A stretch of 64,000 nucleotides of DNA from positions 5,482,464 to 5,546,463 of the forward strand of contig NC_039511.1 of assembly GCF_003672135.1 (NCBI RefSeq), read 5' to 3'. How positions within the stretch are numbered: position 1 is the stretch's first letter; each line of letters starts with the position of its first letter. The stretch comes from Ooceraea biroi (taxonomy: Eukaryota > Arthropoda > Insecta > Hymenoptera > Formicidae). The position numbers were made by a program, and so were the translations under genes. A model generated the notes under the pieces. That model searched no databases and was not told the origin of the DNA. It saw nothing but the letters and a program-made list of their open reading frames with translations. This document shows positions 25,178 to 35,811 of the stretch, piece by piece.

Positions 25178-26114
25178 GAATATTATCGCTATTGTAAGAA
25201 CGTTCTTGTCTTTTTCGACTATCATCCGAACTTGCGCCTTCGCGTTATACAATGATGATACATACACGGTGGTTGGCAATTTCGTTCCGCGCGTCAGTCC
25301 TCGGAATCGCGTGTAGACAGAATTGTTTTTTTATTTATTTGCCGTTTCTCCGAAAGAACGTTCCCCCCCGAGCTGAAAGTTCATTTTCGCGCTTCACGCG
25401 TACGTTTAATAATATTTTTAAACGATAACAAGACGATTATGCGGCACACATGACGCATCCATACTTTCGCTCTCGATTAATGATGGATTGTAAATACGAA
25501 TTACGTGGAATGGATTACGTTATTAAAGTAAAAATAATTTTAATAGAGAGAGAGAGAGCTGGTCCGTTGTTACCTATTATAAAAATTACGGACGTGTGTG
25601 TACCGATTTTTGTCCGCGCGGGAATATTTTAACACTTTTCGCAATTTCCCTCGCGTTATACGTGTATTTCATTTTGGAGTGTCGCATTTCACCGTCTTTT
25701 TTTAAAATTTCTCCTTATCGGATCGCGAATTCTAAGATGAAGCGAGGAAGCTGGACCGCGAAGCACAGGAGAAACATATCACGAAATTGTTAACACGTGC
25801 TTCCGGCTTGATACGACGTCGATGTCTGCGACGGTTACGTTCGCGGAATGGATTGCGCAAAGATTTTCAACAGCGAGAGATGACGATGACGATGAGCGAA
25901 GGCGCCTTTTTTGTGCAATCTGTAATAATATTGTAAATTGAGATAAGAAGTAGAGGGAGAGCGACGACGTACTCGGGATTTTAGAGAGAGGAGAGACTGT
26001 ACTTGTCGGACAACGACCCGATTTTGCATTTTGCATAACTGTTTAACTCGGGAAATCAATCGAGACGGATCAGAGACGAGCGCGCATAGCGAGGTGCTGC
26101 CGATGAGTTGCTTG

Positions 26115-26150
26115 CGTGTGTGTGTGTGTGTGTGCGTGCGTGCATGTGTG
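26115..26150. repeat. (TG)n microsatellite
   Basis: GTGTGTGTGTGTGTGTG passing into GTGCGTGCGTGCATG, probably in the E2F 3' UTR. It is simple sequence. Confidence 0.8.
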
Positions 26151-28341
26151 TGAGACGGATGATGTACAATAGTCTTATTATCTTTTTGTAATTCCAATCG
26201 ATCGGTCGGATTTTCGGCGCGACGGACTCGCGCGAGTTTCCCGTTCCAAGTATATGCACTGTATCGGCTCCTCGTTGTCCGATGGGAGGATTGCATGCGA
26301 CAACCGATGATTCTGCTAGCTAGGGTCGATCAACCTTCTTTTTACCGTCGTTGAGGATATCGCGATGGGGATGCGAGCGTACGAGAGCGAGAGGGACCTC
26401 GGGCTGTCGCGTCGCGCTCGAGCGTGCTCGTATACAATTCCATACCGATTCCATAACGATCATCATCGTTTTGAGATCCGTTCAGAGCACAGTGCTATTC
26501 TGGACCTGATCACACGGGGGGGTTTTTTCAGGGGGCGGTCCCTCGCGCTGGACGAACACTCGATTCTCACCGAGAGGGATTCCACGCGTTCCTCTCTCGC
26601 TCGAGTGTACGCCGGGGAAACTGTCCCGCTTGAAAGCCCCTCGAAGGATGTACCCTAACGCACGACTTAGTGTACGTCCAAAGCCATAGTGCCTACAAAG
26701 TAACGATCATACCCTTCTGCAATTGTAAATACTTTACAAATATAATTGTACGGATGTGAGCACGCAGGCACACGTGTATTGTATCGCGTGGGGGAGAACG
26801 TGTCGACTCAAAAAAAAAAGAAAAACGGACGGACATGCTGCGAACATCTCGTTACGTGTAATTATTACCGTTTAAAAATTACCGATTAGTTTATTACTCT
26901 TAACGATCTTATTGATAATTATCATTAATTATCGTCAGTACGTTGAACGAGACCAGACGTTAGTTTGTAATTTTCCTTTCTATGTGTAACGTACATGTAA
27001 TACGTATTTACATTTGTAGCGAACGAACGTTATGCAGGATTCACGCGAATTTATCGCGCGTAAGTCGAGCACTCGGCTTCGGTAGAACGGTGTCGGGCAT
27101 CAACTGAGGTCAATAATCGGTACCAGTACGCGATACGGTCTCTTCACGGTTCGAAACTGTATTTCAAGAATCGAGGAGCATGCACGGATTTATATATTGT
27201 GGACTTGATGATGATGCCGAGTGCTGGCTCTGAGTACTGATCTCGGTATGTACATTCACGGAGTAATCTCACACGTGAGAGTATCTCGGACGACAGTTTT
27301 TCAGTTGACCATCCGGCAATCCTACAGATTGTTACTTTGCACAATGTTCGCCGCGGACTCCCGTTCGTGACGGTCGGGAGGAATTGTATTAATCTTGTTT
27401 TCGTTTTAGAATTATATAACTAGCCGCCGTCGAGTGCTTTTTTTCATATGCCACGAGAAGGGAGAGCGAGCGAGCGAGCGAGTGTGCGTGTCGAGTGCGT
27501 TAATGCGAAAGAGAACGAGAGAGAGGTATGTGTGTCGTGTGCGTACGCGTGTGAGAGCGAGAGGAGGATCCTCATCTCGCGAGTCGCGTGAGCGGTGTAA
27601 ATTTTGCGACAGCCGGTGTTGTGCGTCCCTATACGCGCACGCGCGCTTCTTTCGATCGGCATGCTCGAGAGACTGTTCGGAATCGGTGAGGGAGAGAAGC
27701 AAGAATTAAATGCTGATCGATGAGGGAGAGAGAGAGAGAGAAAAGAGGAGGGAATCGAGTGATGTATCGTGTTACGACGAACGCATTTGGGATCCGGTCC
27801 GCTAAAAAGAACACCGCAGAGAAGAAAGTTACGAAATATAATACCTTATGTAACACCGTATAGAGTAGTGCATCATTGTTCCTTATACTTGTCCCGTGTT
27901 AGTCGTAATTTACCTAGACGAATACAGCCGTGTCACGTGATGATTTAAAATTGTTAATATTATTTTGCATGATTTTATTTCGCCACACGCAATCATAAAA
28001 CTTGATACGATGTTCCGGTATATTTATGGTAAAGTGACCAACATGTTGCTTATTATGATTAATAAAATGTAGTTTCTGCAAAGTGTCATTCTCCAACGTA
28101 TATGTACACACACACGCGGATCACATGCTTGAAGATTGTATGCGTGTAATTCGTAGCCAAGCAATAATTACGTGTGTATTGTTTTTTGAATTTCGCGCGT
28201 GCATCTTGCTCGATCGGTATGCTGCGACATCTGGCATCGAACGGTTCATGGAAATCGGGCCTGATTTAATCCATGATTTATATAAAAGCAGAATTGTCCA
28301 TAAATTCTGAAAGAGATATAGCGGCTACTTGTACGCATGTA

Positions 28342-28448
28342 CCGCGGTCCACTTAGTGCTACAAATGCTTCAAAATGCTTTCTTTTTTTATTTGAAAGAA
28401 GAAAAGGAGAGTATTTCCGAAGCATCTGTAGCGTTAAGTGGACCGCGG
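28342..28448. mobile_element. small palindromic MITE-like element (107 bp)
   Basis: The left end CCGCGGTCCACTTAGTGCTAC and right end GTAGCGTTAAGTGGACCGCGG are inverse complements with two mismatches, and pairing continues through ATGCTTC/GAAGCAT. The loop is AT-rich and there is no ORF. TA lies directly beside the left end and one base from the right end, so a TA target is only possible. Confidence 0.6.
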
Positions 28449-28585
28449 CTATCTTTCTCTTTTTACATCTGCAGTGTGTAGTAATTCTAACGTATAACTT
28501 ATCCATGTGAACAATTTACACATCTATAGAGAAAGAGAGAGAGAGCAGAGAGATAGAAGCATTGAAGTGAACACAATTATACAAG

Positions 28586-29977
28586 ATGAATCTTTCTGTA
28601 ATTCATTGGTTTTCCCATTTTTCCAAAAAGTCCTTGATACCAATTCAGTATACGATACAAACGAGAGGTTATGGTAAGAGAATTATTATTACATTTATAT
28701 ATGCTTAATCCGTCATACAAATACCTGTATAATATAAAATTGAGGTTATGTGTACGCGTACGCCTGCTGATATATATGTGTGTGTGAGTGTGTCAATTGA
28801 TACAACACGAAAATTTGGTGATAATGAAAAGTTTCTTACTGACAAGCAGGGGCAGACTGAAAGGGTAGGCGCTGTAGAGGCCGCATACTCTCAAGAAATG
28901 TTTAAAAAATATAGAGTATGCGCCGCGTACTCTCAAGAAGTTAAAATAAAAAAATCAAGTCAGGAATTCTCTACATTTTAAAAACACATACTTCAAAGAA
29001 CGACGAAATTCCTTCTTATTAAACACTTATTTATAGCTTTAATTAAAAATATCGAAATGCTAGTGCTGAGCGACGAGGAGGTATTATTAAATCGGAGTCA
29101 GAAAAAGATAACCAGGTTTTGTTTTTTTAAAAATTATTCAAATGATTTCTTTTCATTTTATTGCCTATGTTTTTTGTAAAATGTATAGGTATCGAAATAC
29201 TTCTTTCTAAATTAATAATCTTTTTTAAATAAAAAATTAATGTCATCTTTGCATGGTAGATAACTTGTGGTGTACACACTCTCCTTTCTCCTCCAAAATA
29301 GAATATTAGTATTCTATATAGTATAAGATTTTTTTCTCTTCACTCATGATGATCCAACACTAAAACTAGCGCGTACTCTCAAGAATTTTCTTCAGTCTGT
29401 CCCTGCTGACAAGTGACATATGGAATTTTCCTTTTTTTTTTGTTAAAATGACACTTTAGACAAGCTTGGTACTATCTGTAAAATCTAATGTATACGATAA
29501 AAACATGGTCCAATATCTCTAAAATTTAATAAAACAATCAGAACTGATTAATCATTACTGATGCTAAATCTTTAGATTCTCAGTATAAATTTACTTTAAT
29601 TTTTTATTGAATAACGTAATTATAATTTAATATAAAACCCAATATATGAAATATTATACAACACCTTTGTTGCAGCTAAGCCAGTGAAAAAAATGAAGAG
29701 ACCCCCCATGATGGTAATAGAGAAAAAGTTACTACCGGTGGAAACAGATCCTCATAAGCTTGTAAATTATGTATGCGGTACAAATATCTCGAAAGAAGGA
29801 GGAGAAGACGTCGAGATAAAGCCGGACTCCGAGTATCCTAGCTGGCTGTGGAGTATTAAGACCGGCAAGGCAGCCACCCTGGACGAATTGGACCCAGATA
29901 CGAAACAATATTGGAGAAAAGTACGATTACTCGGATTAAGGAGAAATAATAAAGAAAGATTAACCAGAAAGTTTTAA
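28586..29977 (+). CDS. mRpL54: mitochondrial ribosomal protein mL54 (MRPL54)
   Basis: Two exons (28586-28673 and 29676-29977) join in phase to 129 aa. Exon 1 encodes a basic, acid-free leader (MNLSVIHWFSHFSKKS...TRGY) typical of a mitochondrial targeting peptide. Exon 2 carries the family core: KKLLPVETDPHKLVNYVCG, then EYPSWLWSIKTGK, LDELDPDTKQYWRK and the basic end LRRNNKERLTRKF. mL54 is a component of the mitochondrial large ribosomal subunit in the matrix. The length is close to the human protein (138 aa). The 1-kb intron holds a non-autonomous hAT element at 28847-29405, which does not touch the splice sites. The start is the only ATG giving a targeting leader in phase with exon 2. Confidence 0.92.
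28839..29413. mobile_element. non-autonomous hAT element (MITE) with 8-bp target duplication
   Basis: The element spans 28847-29405 (559 bp) and is flanked by perfect copies of CTGACAAG (28839-28846 and 29406-29413). Its ends are CAGGGGCAGACTGAA and the inverse complement of CAGGGACAGACTGAA, a CAGGG-type hAT terminus. A subterminal motif ACTCTCAAGAA occurs at least three times, twice near the left end and once near the right. There is no transposase ORF. It sits inside the mL54 intron. Confidence 0.9.
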
Positions 29978-30009
29978 TTTATATATGTATTATGTAAAAA
30001 CATGTTGCG

Positions 30010-30015
30010 AATAAA
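30010..30015 (+). terminator. poly(A) signal AATAAA of mL54
   Basis: AATAAA lies 33 nt after the TAA stop, giving a short 3' UTR typical of ribosomal protein genes. Confidence 0.65.
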
Positions 30016-31060
30016 AGTAGTTTTAACAAGCCGAGTCGCTTAATTTTGTGTCGACATTCGCTTTTTTAAATTGTAACTTAGCAAGAGCTCCAAGAAATAA
30101 AAGTCGGATCAAGTTACATGTTGTTACATGCATCGTTGCTATTATCCCGCAAGATTAAAAGAGATGAAACGAATTGCCTGACAAGCTTGTCGCTGTTACA
30201 TCACTTATCACTCGAATATGAGTTGGTGGCGATATTACGATTAGGGTGATTCACTTGACGGAGATGATTAAAGCGATAAGCACGTCAAAGGGATAAGCAT
30301 TCCAAATAAACGGGCAAGCTCGCTGGCTTCAATCGGCTTCAGTCGGCACCGCAAGAGATGGATTTCTCACTAAATTGGGCGTTGTCTCCGTTATCGCTCA
30401 TAATAATAAGGAAGTATGCGATGCATTATCGAAATTTTTGCGACTTAATTTGTTTGTTTGCGATCCGAGACCTCCTGCAACTATATAAAGCTCGCGCCGA
30501 TAGTTCGTTCTTCCATACACGAATGTGAATGCGAGCGACACGGATTATTTGCAATTTCACCATTATCCGCTGCTGATCGACGAACGATTTTTATTTCTGG
30601 AAATCGGGGATCAAAGGTAATTGTAATTTCCGCGAAATTTCCGTCGCCTGCATTCTCGTCCGGAGAACAATATCGGATAGGGCGAATTTTGATAGGAAAC
30701 GCAACGACTTGAATTTCTGGAAGCAAGAGTCCATGACCTGAGCCACTAATTGTAATACGCATTTTACGTGTTAAATGCGCATAATTAATTTAAATAATGA
30801 ATTAAAAAATTCTTAACATTAAATGAATGCTTTTTTAATGTTATGCTTGAAAGGCTCAAAAGTAATGTTAATATTATTTCAGCTATAAAGCCTTAATCTT
30901 GCTGGATTGTTTGTCTTTTCGGCCCTGTGTGGTAAATGCCACATCTGCTGATCAGTATAGAAATTGTTTTTCCCATTGTTTCATTGATTATATACGTGTA
31001 CCGTTGCAGGTATCACGATCTTTATATTCGTTCGAATAATTCATTATTACCGCCCGATGT

Positions 31061-31170
31061 CACGCGAAATCGAGTGGAAGTTTGCACAGTAACATTCGAT
31101 AATAATTAACGTTTCGCACGCGAAATCGAGTGGAAGTTTGCCGAGCAACCTTCGATAATTAACTTTCCGC
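31061..31170. repeat. imperfect tandem duplication, 56-bp unit
   Basis: CACGCGAAATCGAGTGGAAG begins a unit at 31061 and again at 31117. The second copy diverges only in its middle and 3' part (TTCGATAATTAAC shared). Its function is unknown; it lies about 0.75 kb upstream of the chitinase promoter. Confidence 0.75.
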
Positions 31171-31817
31171 ACTTGTGGGATATTTGCGTGACAAGAGGCG
31201 TGTACGACGACGTAATAATACGTAGTAAAAAACATTTTTACTGCAAATTAGTGGAGAAACCACTCCCTTGCTTGGAGATCGGGACAATGTACGTTTAAAC
31301 CGCGTTTGACAAATTCCTGCTGATCGCAAATCAAAGGGCGCGATCTTTGCCATTTGCGCCTTCATCCGCTCACCGTAATATGTAATAATAAAAAAAATAC
31401 ACTACACTGCACTCGACTACGAGTAGATTATGATCTGTTTTATTTCACTACAGTCATATACTGATAAGATGATAAGTAGTTTCGGAAATACTCGAAGCAA
31501 TTACACGTACACACGCAGTATTGTTAATTCCTTTATCGATTGCGTTTTTCTAATATATATATATATATATGGGAAAGTCGCTGGTGAAATAATTAGTCTA
31601 ATAAGATTCTTGACGATGGATCAATTAATAAGTAACATTGGTGCACATTAATTGTGGAATCAAGTGTTCAACAAATTCAAACAATGACGTACATGTCGCA
31701 CCTGTGTGTTCTTGAGGCTCTCCGGTGGTGTGCACGCGAGTAAATGTATTTGATATATTATTATCGATATTATCGTGATCAAACAGACAAAAGTCATAAT
31801 GTTTTCGGTCCTCGGAG

Positions 31818-31898
31818 TATATATATGCGTCGTGCGTGCGAGTGAATTCCGATATCACGTTGGCTAGTACCATCGGAAGTATCGGTCCTGATTACGAG
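31818..31898 (+). promoter_or_regulatory. chitinase TATA box and probable non-coding first exon
   Basis: TATATATA at 31818-31825 would place initiation near 31848. The sequence then runs to a good donor, ACGAG|GTAAGG, after 31898. The coding exon begins at 32089 immediately after a TTTGCAG acceptor, so an upstream non-coding exon is required and this is the nearest candidate. Confidence 0.5.
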
Positions 31899-32088
31899 GT
31901 AAGGATGGCCAAGTATATTATATTTTTGTTAACGCGTTGAACGCGGCCTGGGGATCGACGTTATATACTTTCTATTAATTCTTAATTTTTATTTTAATTC
32001 TTAATTATTAATTCTTAATCTTAATTAATTTTTCAAAAAGTCGTTCCGTTGAAAAATTCACATGAAATTTCCGACGATTAATTTGCAG

Positions 32089-34008
32089 ATGAATCGCTGG
32101 ATACTGGTTTTCGCAGCCTTGGCTGCTTTGGCTTCGGCTGCTGATTCGGGAAGTGAGTATCGACTGCAGGTTGAACCCGCGGACGTTCTTCAGCCACATC
32201 CGCTGCATTATTCCAATAAATAATATACTTTTCTCAACGATGTTTCTCATTTTTAGAAAAGATCGTGTGCTACTTTGGAAGCTGGGCGGTCTATCGGCCA
32301 GGAGATGGCAAATTCGACATTTCCTACATCCAGCCGAATCTCTGCACCCACATGATCTACACCTTCGTCGGCATCACCACGGACGGCGACGTCAAGGTCT
32401 TGGACGCGTGGCAGGACCTCCCTGACAATTGGGGCAAGGATGCCTTCGGCAGGTTCAACAAGCTTCGCGAGCAGAGTCCTGAAACCAAGACGCTGATCGC
32501 GATCGGCGGCTGGAACGAGGGATCCGCCAGGTACTCCGACGTTGTCGGCAACCCGGCCATTCGCGCCAAGTTCGTCAAGAACGTCGTGGCGTTCGTGCAG
32601 AAGTACGGCTTCGACGGCTTCGACGTCGACTGGGAATACCCGAACCAGCGTGGCGGACGTCCGCAGGACGTGCAGAACTACGTCGCCCTGCTGAAGGAGC
32701 TCAGGGCCGAGTTCGACAAGCACGGGCTCATCCTCAGCGCCGCGGTCGCCGCCGCCGAGACATCCGCCTCCCTGTCCTACGACATCGCCCAGGTCTCCAA
32801 GTATCTGCACTTCGTCAACGTCATGACGTACGATCTCCACGGTGCCTGGGAGAAGGTCACCGGTCACAATGCCCCGCTCTACGCGCACCAGGGCGAGACT
32901 GGCAACGACCTGAAGCTCAACGTTGTGAGTACAAAGTTCCCTTCCGAACATCACAGAAACCATCGCAATGAACATCCGTATCCTGATGAACACCTTCTGC
33001 TTTCCTCCTCGCTCAGGACGCAGCCGTGCGCTTCTGGTTGAACAGCGGCTGCCCGCCCGAGAAGCTGATCCTCGGCGTGCCGTTCTACGGTAGAGCGTTA
33101 ACCCTCGCTAACAAGGGCCAGAACGGACTGGGAGCACCCATCACCGGACCCGGCACCGCTGGACCGTACACCCGTGAACCCGGTATGCTCGGCTACAACG
33201 AGATCTGCGTGTCCCTGAAGCAGGGTGGCTGGACCGTCGTCCGTAACGAGGAGCAGCGTGTACCGTACGCTTACAAGGACAACCAGTGGGTCGGCTACGA
33301 CGACGAAACGTAAGTGCCTCTGCTCCTTTTAACGTCAAATTTAAAGGAGAGCTTTTACCGCTAACTAGGGAAACGCCTGTCTACGCTAGGCGTTATCATT
33401 GTTGAAATTAAAGCTTTCAAGAATTTTCCCATTACTTGGGGGTGAACCCCTATCACCATGCGAAATTTGGTGTTTCTAGCATGTCGGAAAGTACCCGATC
33501 AATTCAACGACAGACAGAAATAGGAATTTTATATGTTATATAGATTAATCCCGGCGACAAAAACTTATTACTTTTACTTGAATTATTTTACAGCTCTATC
33601 AGCGAGAAGGTCAGCTACGCCAATTCCCTAAATCTTGGCGGAGTGATGCTCTGGAGTATCGAGACTGACGACTTCCACGGACTCTGCGGCGAGAAATATC
33701 CTCTGCTGAAAGCGATCAACAAGGGACTGAAACGAACGGTCCCGTCAGAGCCGCCGAAGAAGGACGAAAAGCCAAAGGAAAAGCCGAACGAACCGGTGCA
33801 ACCGGACCCGGAACCCCCAGTGGCCCCTCCGAGTGGAGTCTGCACGAAGGAGGGATACGTTCGTGACCCGAATGATTGCAGCGTGTTCTACTACTGCCAG
33901 AATGTCAATGGCGTTTATCAACCAGCGAGATTCCAGTGCGCGACCGGACTAGCCTTCGATCCCAAAATCAATGCTTGCAACTTTCCGGCACAGGTTCCCG
34001 GATGTTAA
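32089..34008 (+). CDS. secreted chitinase, GH18 plus CBM14
   Basis: Four coding exons (32089-32152, 32257-32924, 33017-33309, 33594-34008) join in phase to 479 aa. A signal peptide (MNRWILVFAALAALASA) precedes a GH18 barrel starting KIVCYFGSWAVYRPG. The conserved strand LIAIGGWNEGS and the catalytic motif DGFDVDWEYP follow, with E148 as the predicted proton donor. MTYDLHGAWE and GGVMLWSIETDDF complete the barrel. A Pro/Lys/Glu-rich linker (about 392-424) leads to one C-terminal six-cysteine chitin-binding CBM14 domain (425-479). It is an extracellular endochitinase for cuticle or peritrophic-matrix chitin. All catalytic acidic residues are present, so it should be active. One catalytic domain with one CBM14 fits several insect chitinase groups, so I give no group number. 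It converges on a CBM14 gene at 34461. Confidence 0.95.
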
Positions 34009-34321
34009 TTAATGATGATGGACGAATGAAAGAGTGACGAGTAAAAACGGTACCATCTACATGCAGCAACACTTTTACCAGATTTTATCGATATATATAC
34101 TATGTGGTATATAAAAAAAAACATGTTCGTACTCTGTAATATATAAAAAAAAAAAAAAACAGTTTCTCGCAATCTGTATTAGTTATCTGATGAACATTAA
34201 ACTCGTTTCCGTATTTTTCGTAGTATTAAATCACTCTTCCCTGCATGTGTACGTCGAGATAATTATTATTGCGACAAGACTTTGTATCGCAAATCGTTCT
34301 CGCGTTTCATGGAACGCCAGT

Positions 34322-34327
34322 AATAAA
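34322..34327 (+). terminator. poly(A) signal AATAAA of chitinase
   Basis: AATAAA lies 313 nt after the chitinase stop. ATTAAA near 34195 is an alternative nearer signal. Confidence 0.45.
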
Positions 34328-34460
34328 ATTAATCAGTATCTACCTTGATTTATTAGAAGAAACATCTCGCTTCATCGGCAATAAATATTTATTTATAATA
34401 GATAGAAAATTTCGAAAACTGTCTTTTTAATTATTTTAGTGTACATATTAAGTTTGTTAA

Positions 34461-34808
34461 TTAACATTGCACGTATTGCGGCAGATCGCACGAGTCTGTA
34501 ATCGAGTTAAATATTAAACCGGGCTCGCAATAATACGCTATCGGTACCGCGTGATCGTGCTCGCAGAAATAAAACTTGCCGCAATTAAATGGGTCTCTAA
34601 AGTAGCCTCTCGTCATGCAATTCGGTAAGAGAGGCACTGTCGGGGTCGTTGGGAAAGCGTGTAAAGCTGGATCCATCGGAGCCAACTGGTCGACTGGCGA
34701 TTCCTTAGAATTCAGCTCGTGCACTTCTATGAATCTTTGAGGCATTGCATACGTATGTGCAACTACGAACACTAGGAGCCACAGGGTGCAATAAAATGTG
34801 CGCCGCAT
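34461..34808 (-). CDS. small secreted CBM14 (peritrophin-like) protein
   Basis: A single uninterrupted coding exon of 115 codons encodes a signal peptide (MRRTFYCTLWLLVFVVAHTYA), an unstructured linker of about 40 residues and one C-terminal CBM14 domain (64-115). The domain has the six-cysteine spacing CMTRGYFRDPFNC, FYFC, YYC, DSC and a final C. Such proteins bind chitin in the peritrophic matrix, cuticle or trachea and have no catalytic activity. The ATG follows directly after a TTGTAG that could be a 3' splice site, so a non-coding 5' exon is likely; TATAAATA near 35147-35154 (minus) is a possible promoter. The tail resembles the CBM14 of the convergent chitinase (GYxRDPxxC), suggesting domain sharing by local duplication, but that domain is common and the link is inference. 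Confidence 0.88.
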   Translation of the reverse strand: MRRTFYCTLWLLVFVVAHTYAMPQRFIEVHELNSKESPVDQLAPMDPALHAFPTTPTVPLLPNCMTRGYFRDPFNCGKFYFCEHDHAVPIAYYCEPGLIFNSITDSCDLPQYVQC

Positions 34809-35811
34809 CTACAATACATTTGTCAGAAGATATAAATTGTTTTACAATGTTTAGAATTATTTATTGATTAATATAAATTTTATAGTATTTATTAATTATT
34901 ATATTGAACAGATATATTGCGCTTTCTATGTGAAAAAATGTATACTTACTTTTAAAATTTTTATAAAAATGTAGAAAATATTTCTCTGCGCGTGTGTAAT
35001 AATCTGTATATCACATATGATAATATAATATAATACGAATCACATGTAGAAATGTAGATAGATCTTTGGGAAGAATCTACGCTGAGAAGTTTAAGTAACG
35101 TGCAACACTGTAACGTTCGATCAACTAATGCTTTTATCTAGGAAGGCTTATTTATATGCAGATACATAATCGTCATCTCGATGCAACGAAAAAGAAATAC
35201 TAAAAGAAATATCTCATCTTCTATTAAATTGATATACGTGACACGTTACGTCATTCGCGGCGTGATACACAGAATTGTTTACTTTACGTATTGCGCCCTG
35301 GCTAGACAAGTCGCATTTCCCCATTTTTAAGCGACCGCCGGTTTGATGATAGCACATGAGTGATAATTCTATGATTTTTATTATTTTATTATTCATTTTA
35401 GTGAGCTAGTTCAAGGCGAAGATATTTACGGGTTTTCCAATCACACGTAATCATCGCTTTTACGTATGATTACGTGTGACTGAAATTTTAAATATTGATC
35501 CAGACGCGTACGAATAAATGTTTTAGTGGAAAAGATAGAATTAATAAGGAGAGATTGCGATAAAAATTTAGATATCGCGTAGCTATGAATTATTCTGTAA
35601 CAAAAACACAGTATTAAAATTAAATGGCTTTGTTATCAAGAACTTTAGAAGATAGAAATTTATTCTTTATACTCTATTAAAAAATAAATATGTAATTAAT
35701 ATTTATCAACTAAATGTGTAGATGTTAAAAATTTATCAATTTAAGAAGAGAGATGTATGTATAGACATATGTACACATTCCGAATAACATAAAAATTTCT
35801 ATTTATTCTTA
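34809..35811. other. upstream region of peritrophin-like gene and PIG-K 3' flank
   Basis: AT-rich DNA. It contains the possible TATA box of the peritrophin-like gene (TATAAATA, 35147-35154 on the minus strand). No other coding exon is recognised. Confidence 0.45.
35802..35807 (-). terminator. poly(A) signal AATAAA of PIG-K
   Basis: Read on the minus strand, AATAAA starts only four bases after the TGA stop (35812-35814). If used, it gives an extremely short 3' UTR. Confidence 0.5.

Larger units (their letters stand above)
25178..28585. other. E2F 3' UTR and intergenic DNA up to mL54
   Basis: No gene is recognised. The stretch is likely to hold a long E2F 3' UTR. It contains a TG microsatellite and a short hairpin element at 28342-28448. 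CpG-rich patches near 26.3-26.7 and 27.4-27.7 kb open chance ORFs without domains. Confidence 0.5.
29978..32088. other. intergenic and 5' UTR region between mL54 and chitinase
   Basis: It holds the mL54 poly(A) signal, a 56-bp tandem duplication (31061-31170), a TA run near 31554-31571 and the TATA-type chitinase promoter with a probable 5' UTR exon ending at 31898. ORFs of up to about 93 codons near 30.5 kb have no recognisable domain. Confidence 0.55.

Noticed and set aside
27144..27720. GGTTCGAAAC and GC-rich ORFs suggesting a tRNA or gene
   Set aside because: The B-box-like motif has no partner A box or cloverleaf, and the ORFs have no domain or splice context.
32253..32993. 246-codon minus-strand ORF
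   Set aside because: Antisense shadow of the GC-rich chitinase exon 2; composition mirrors the sense codons.
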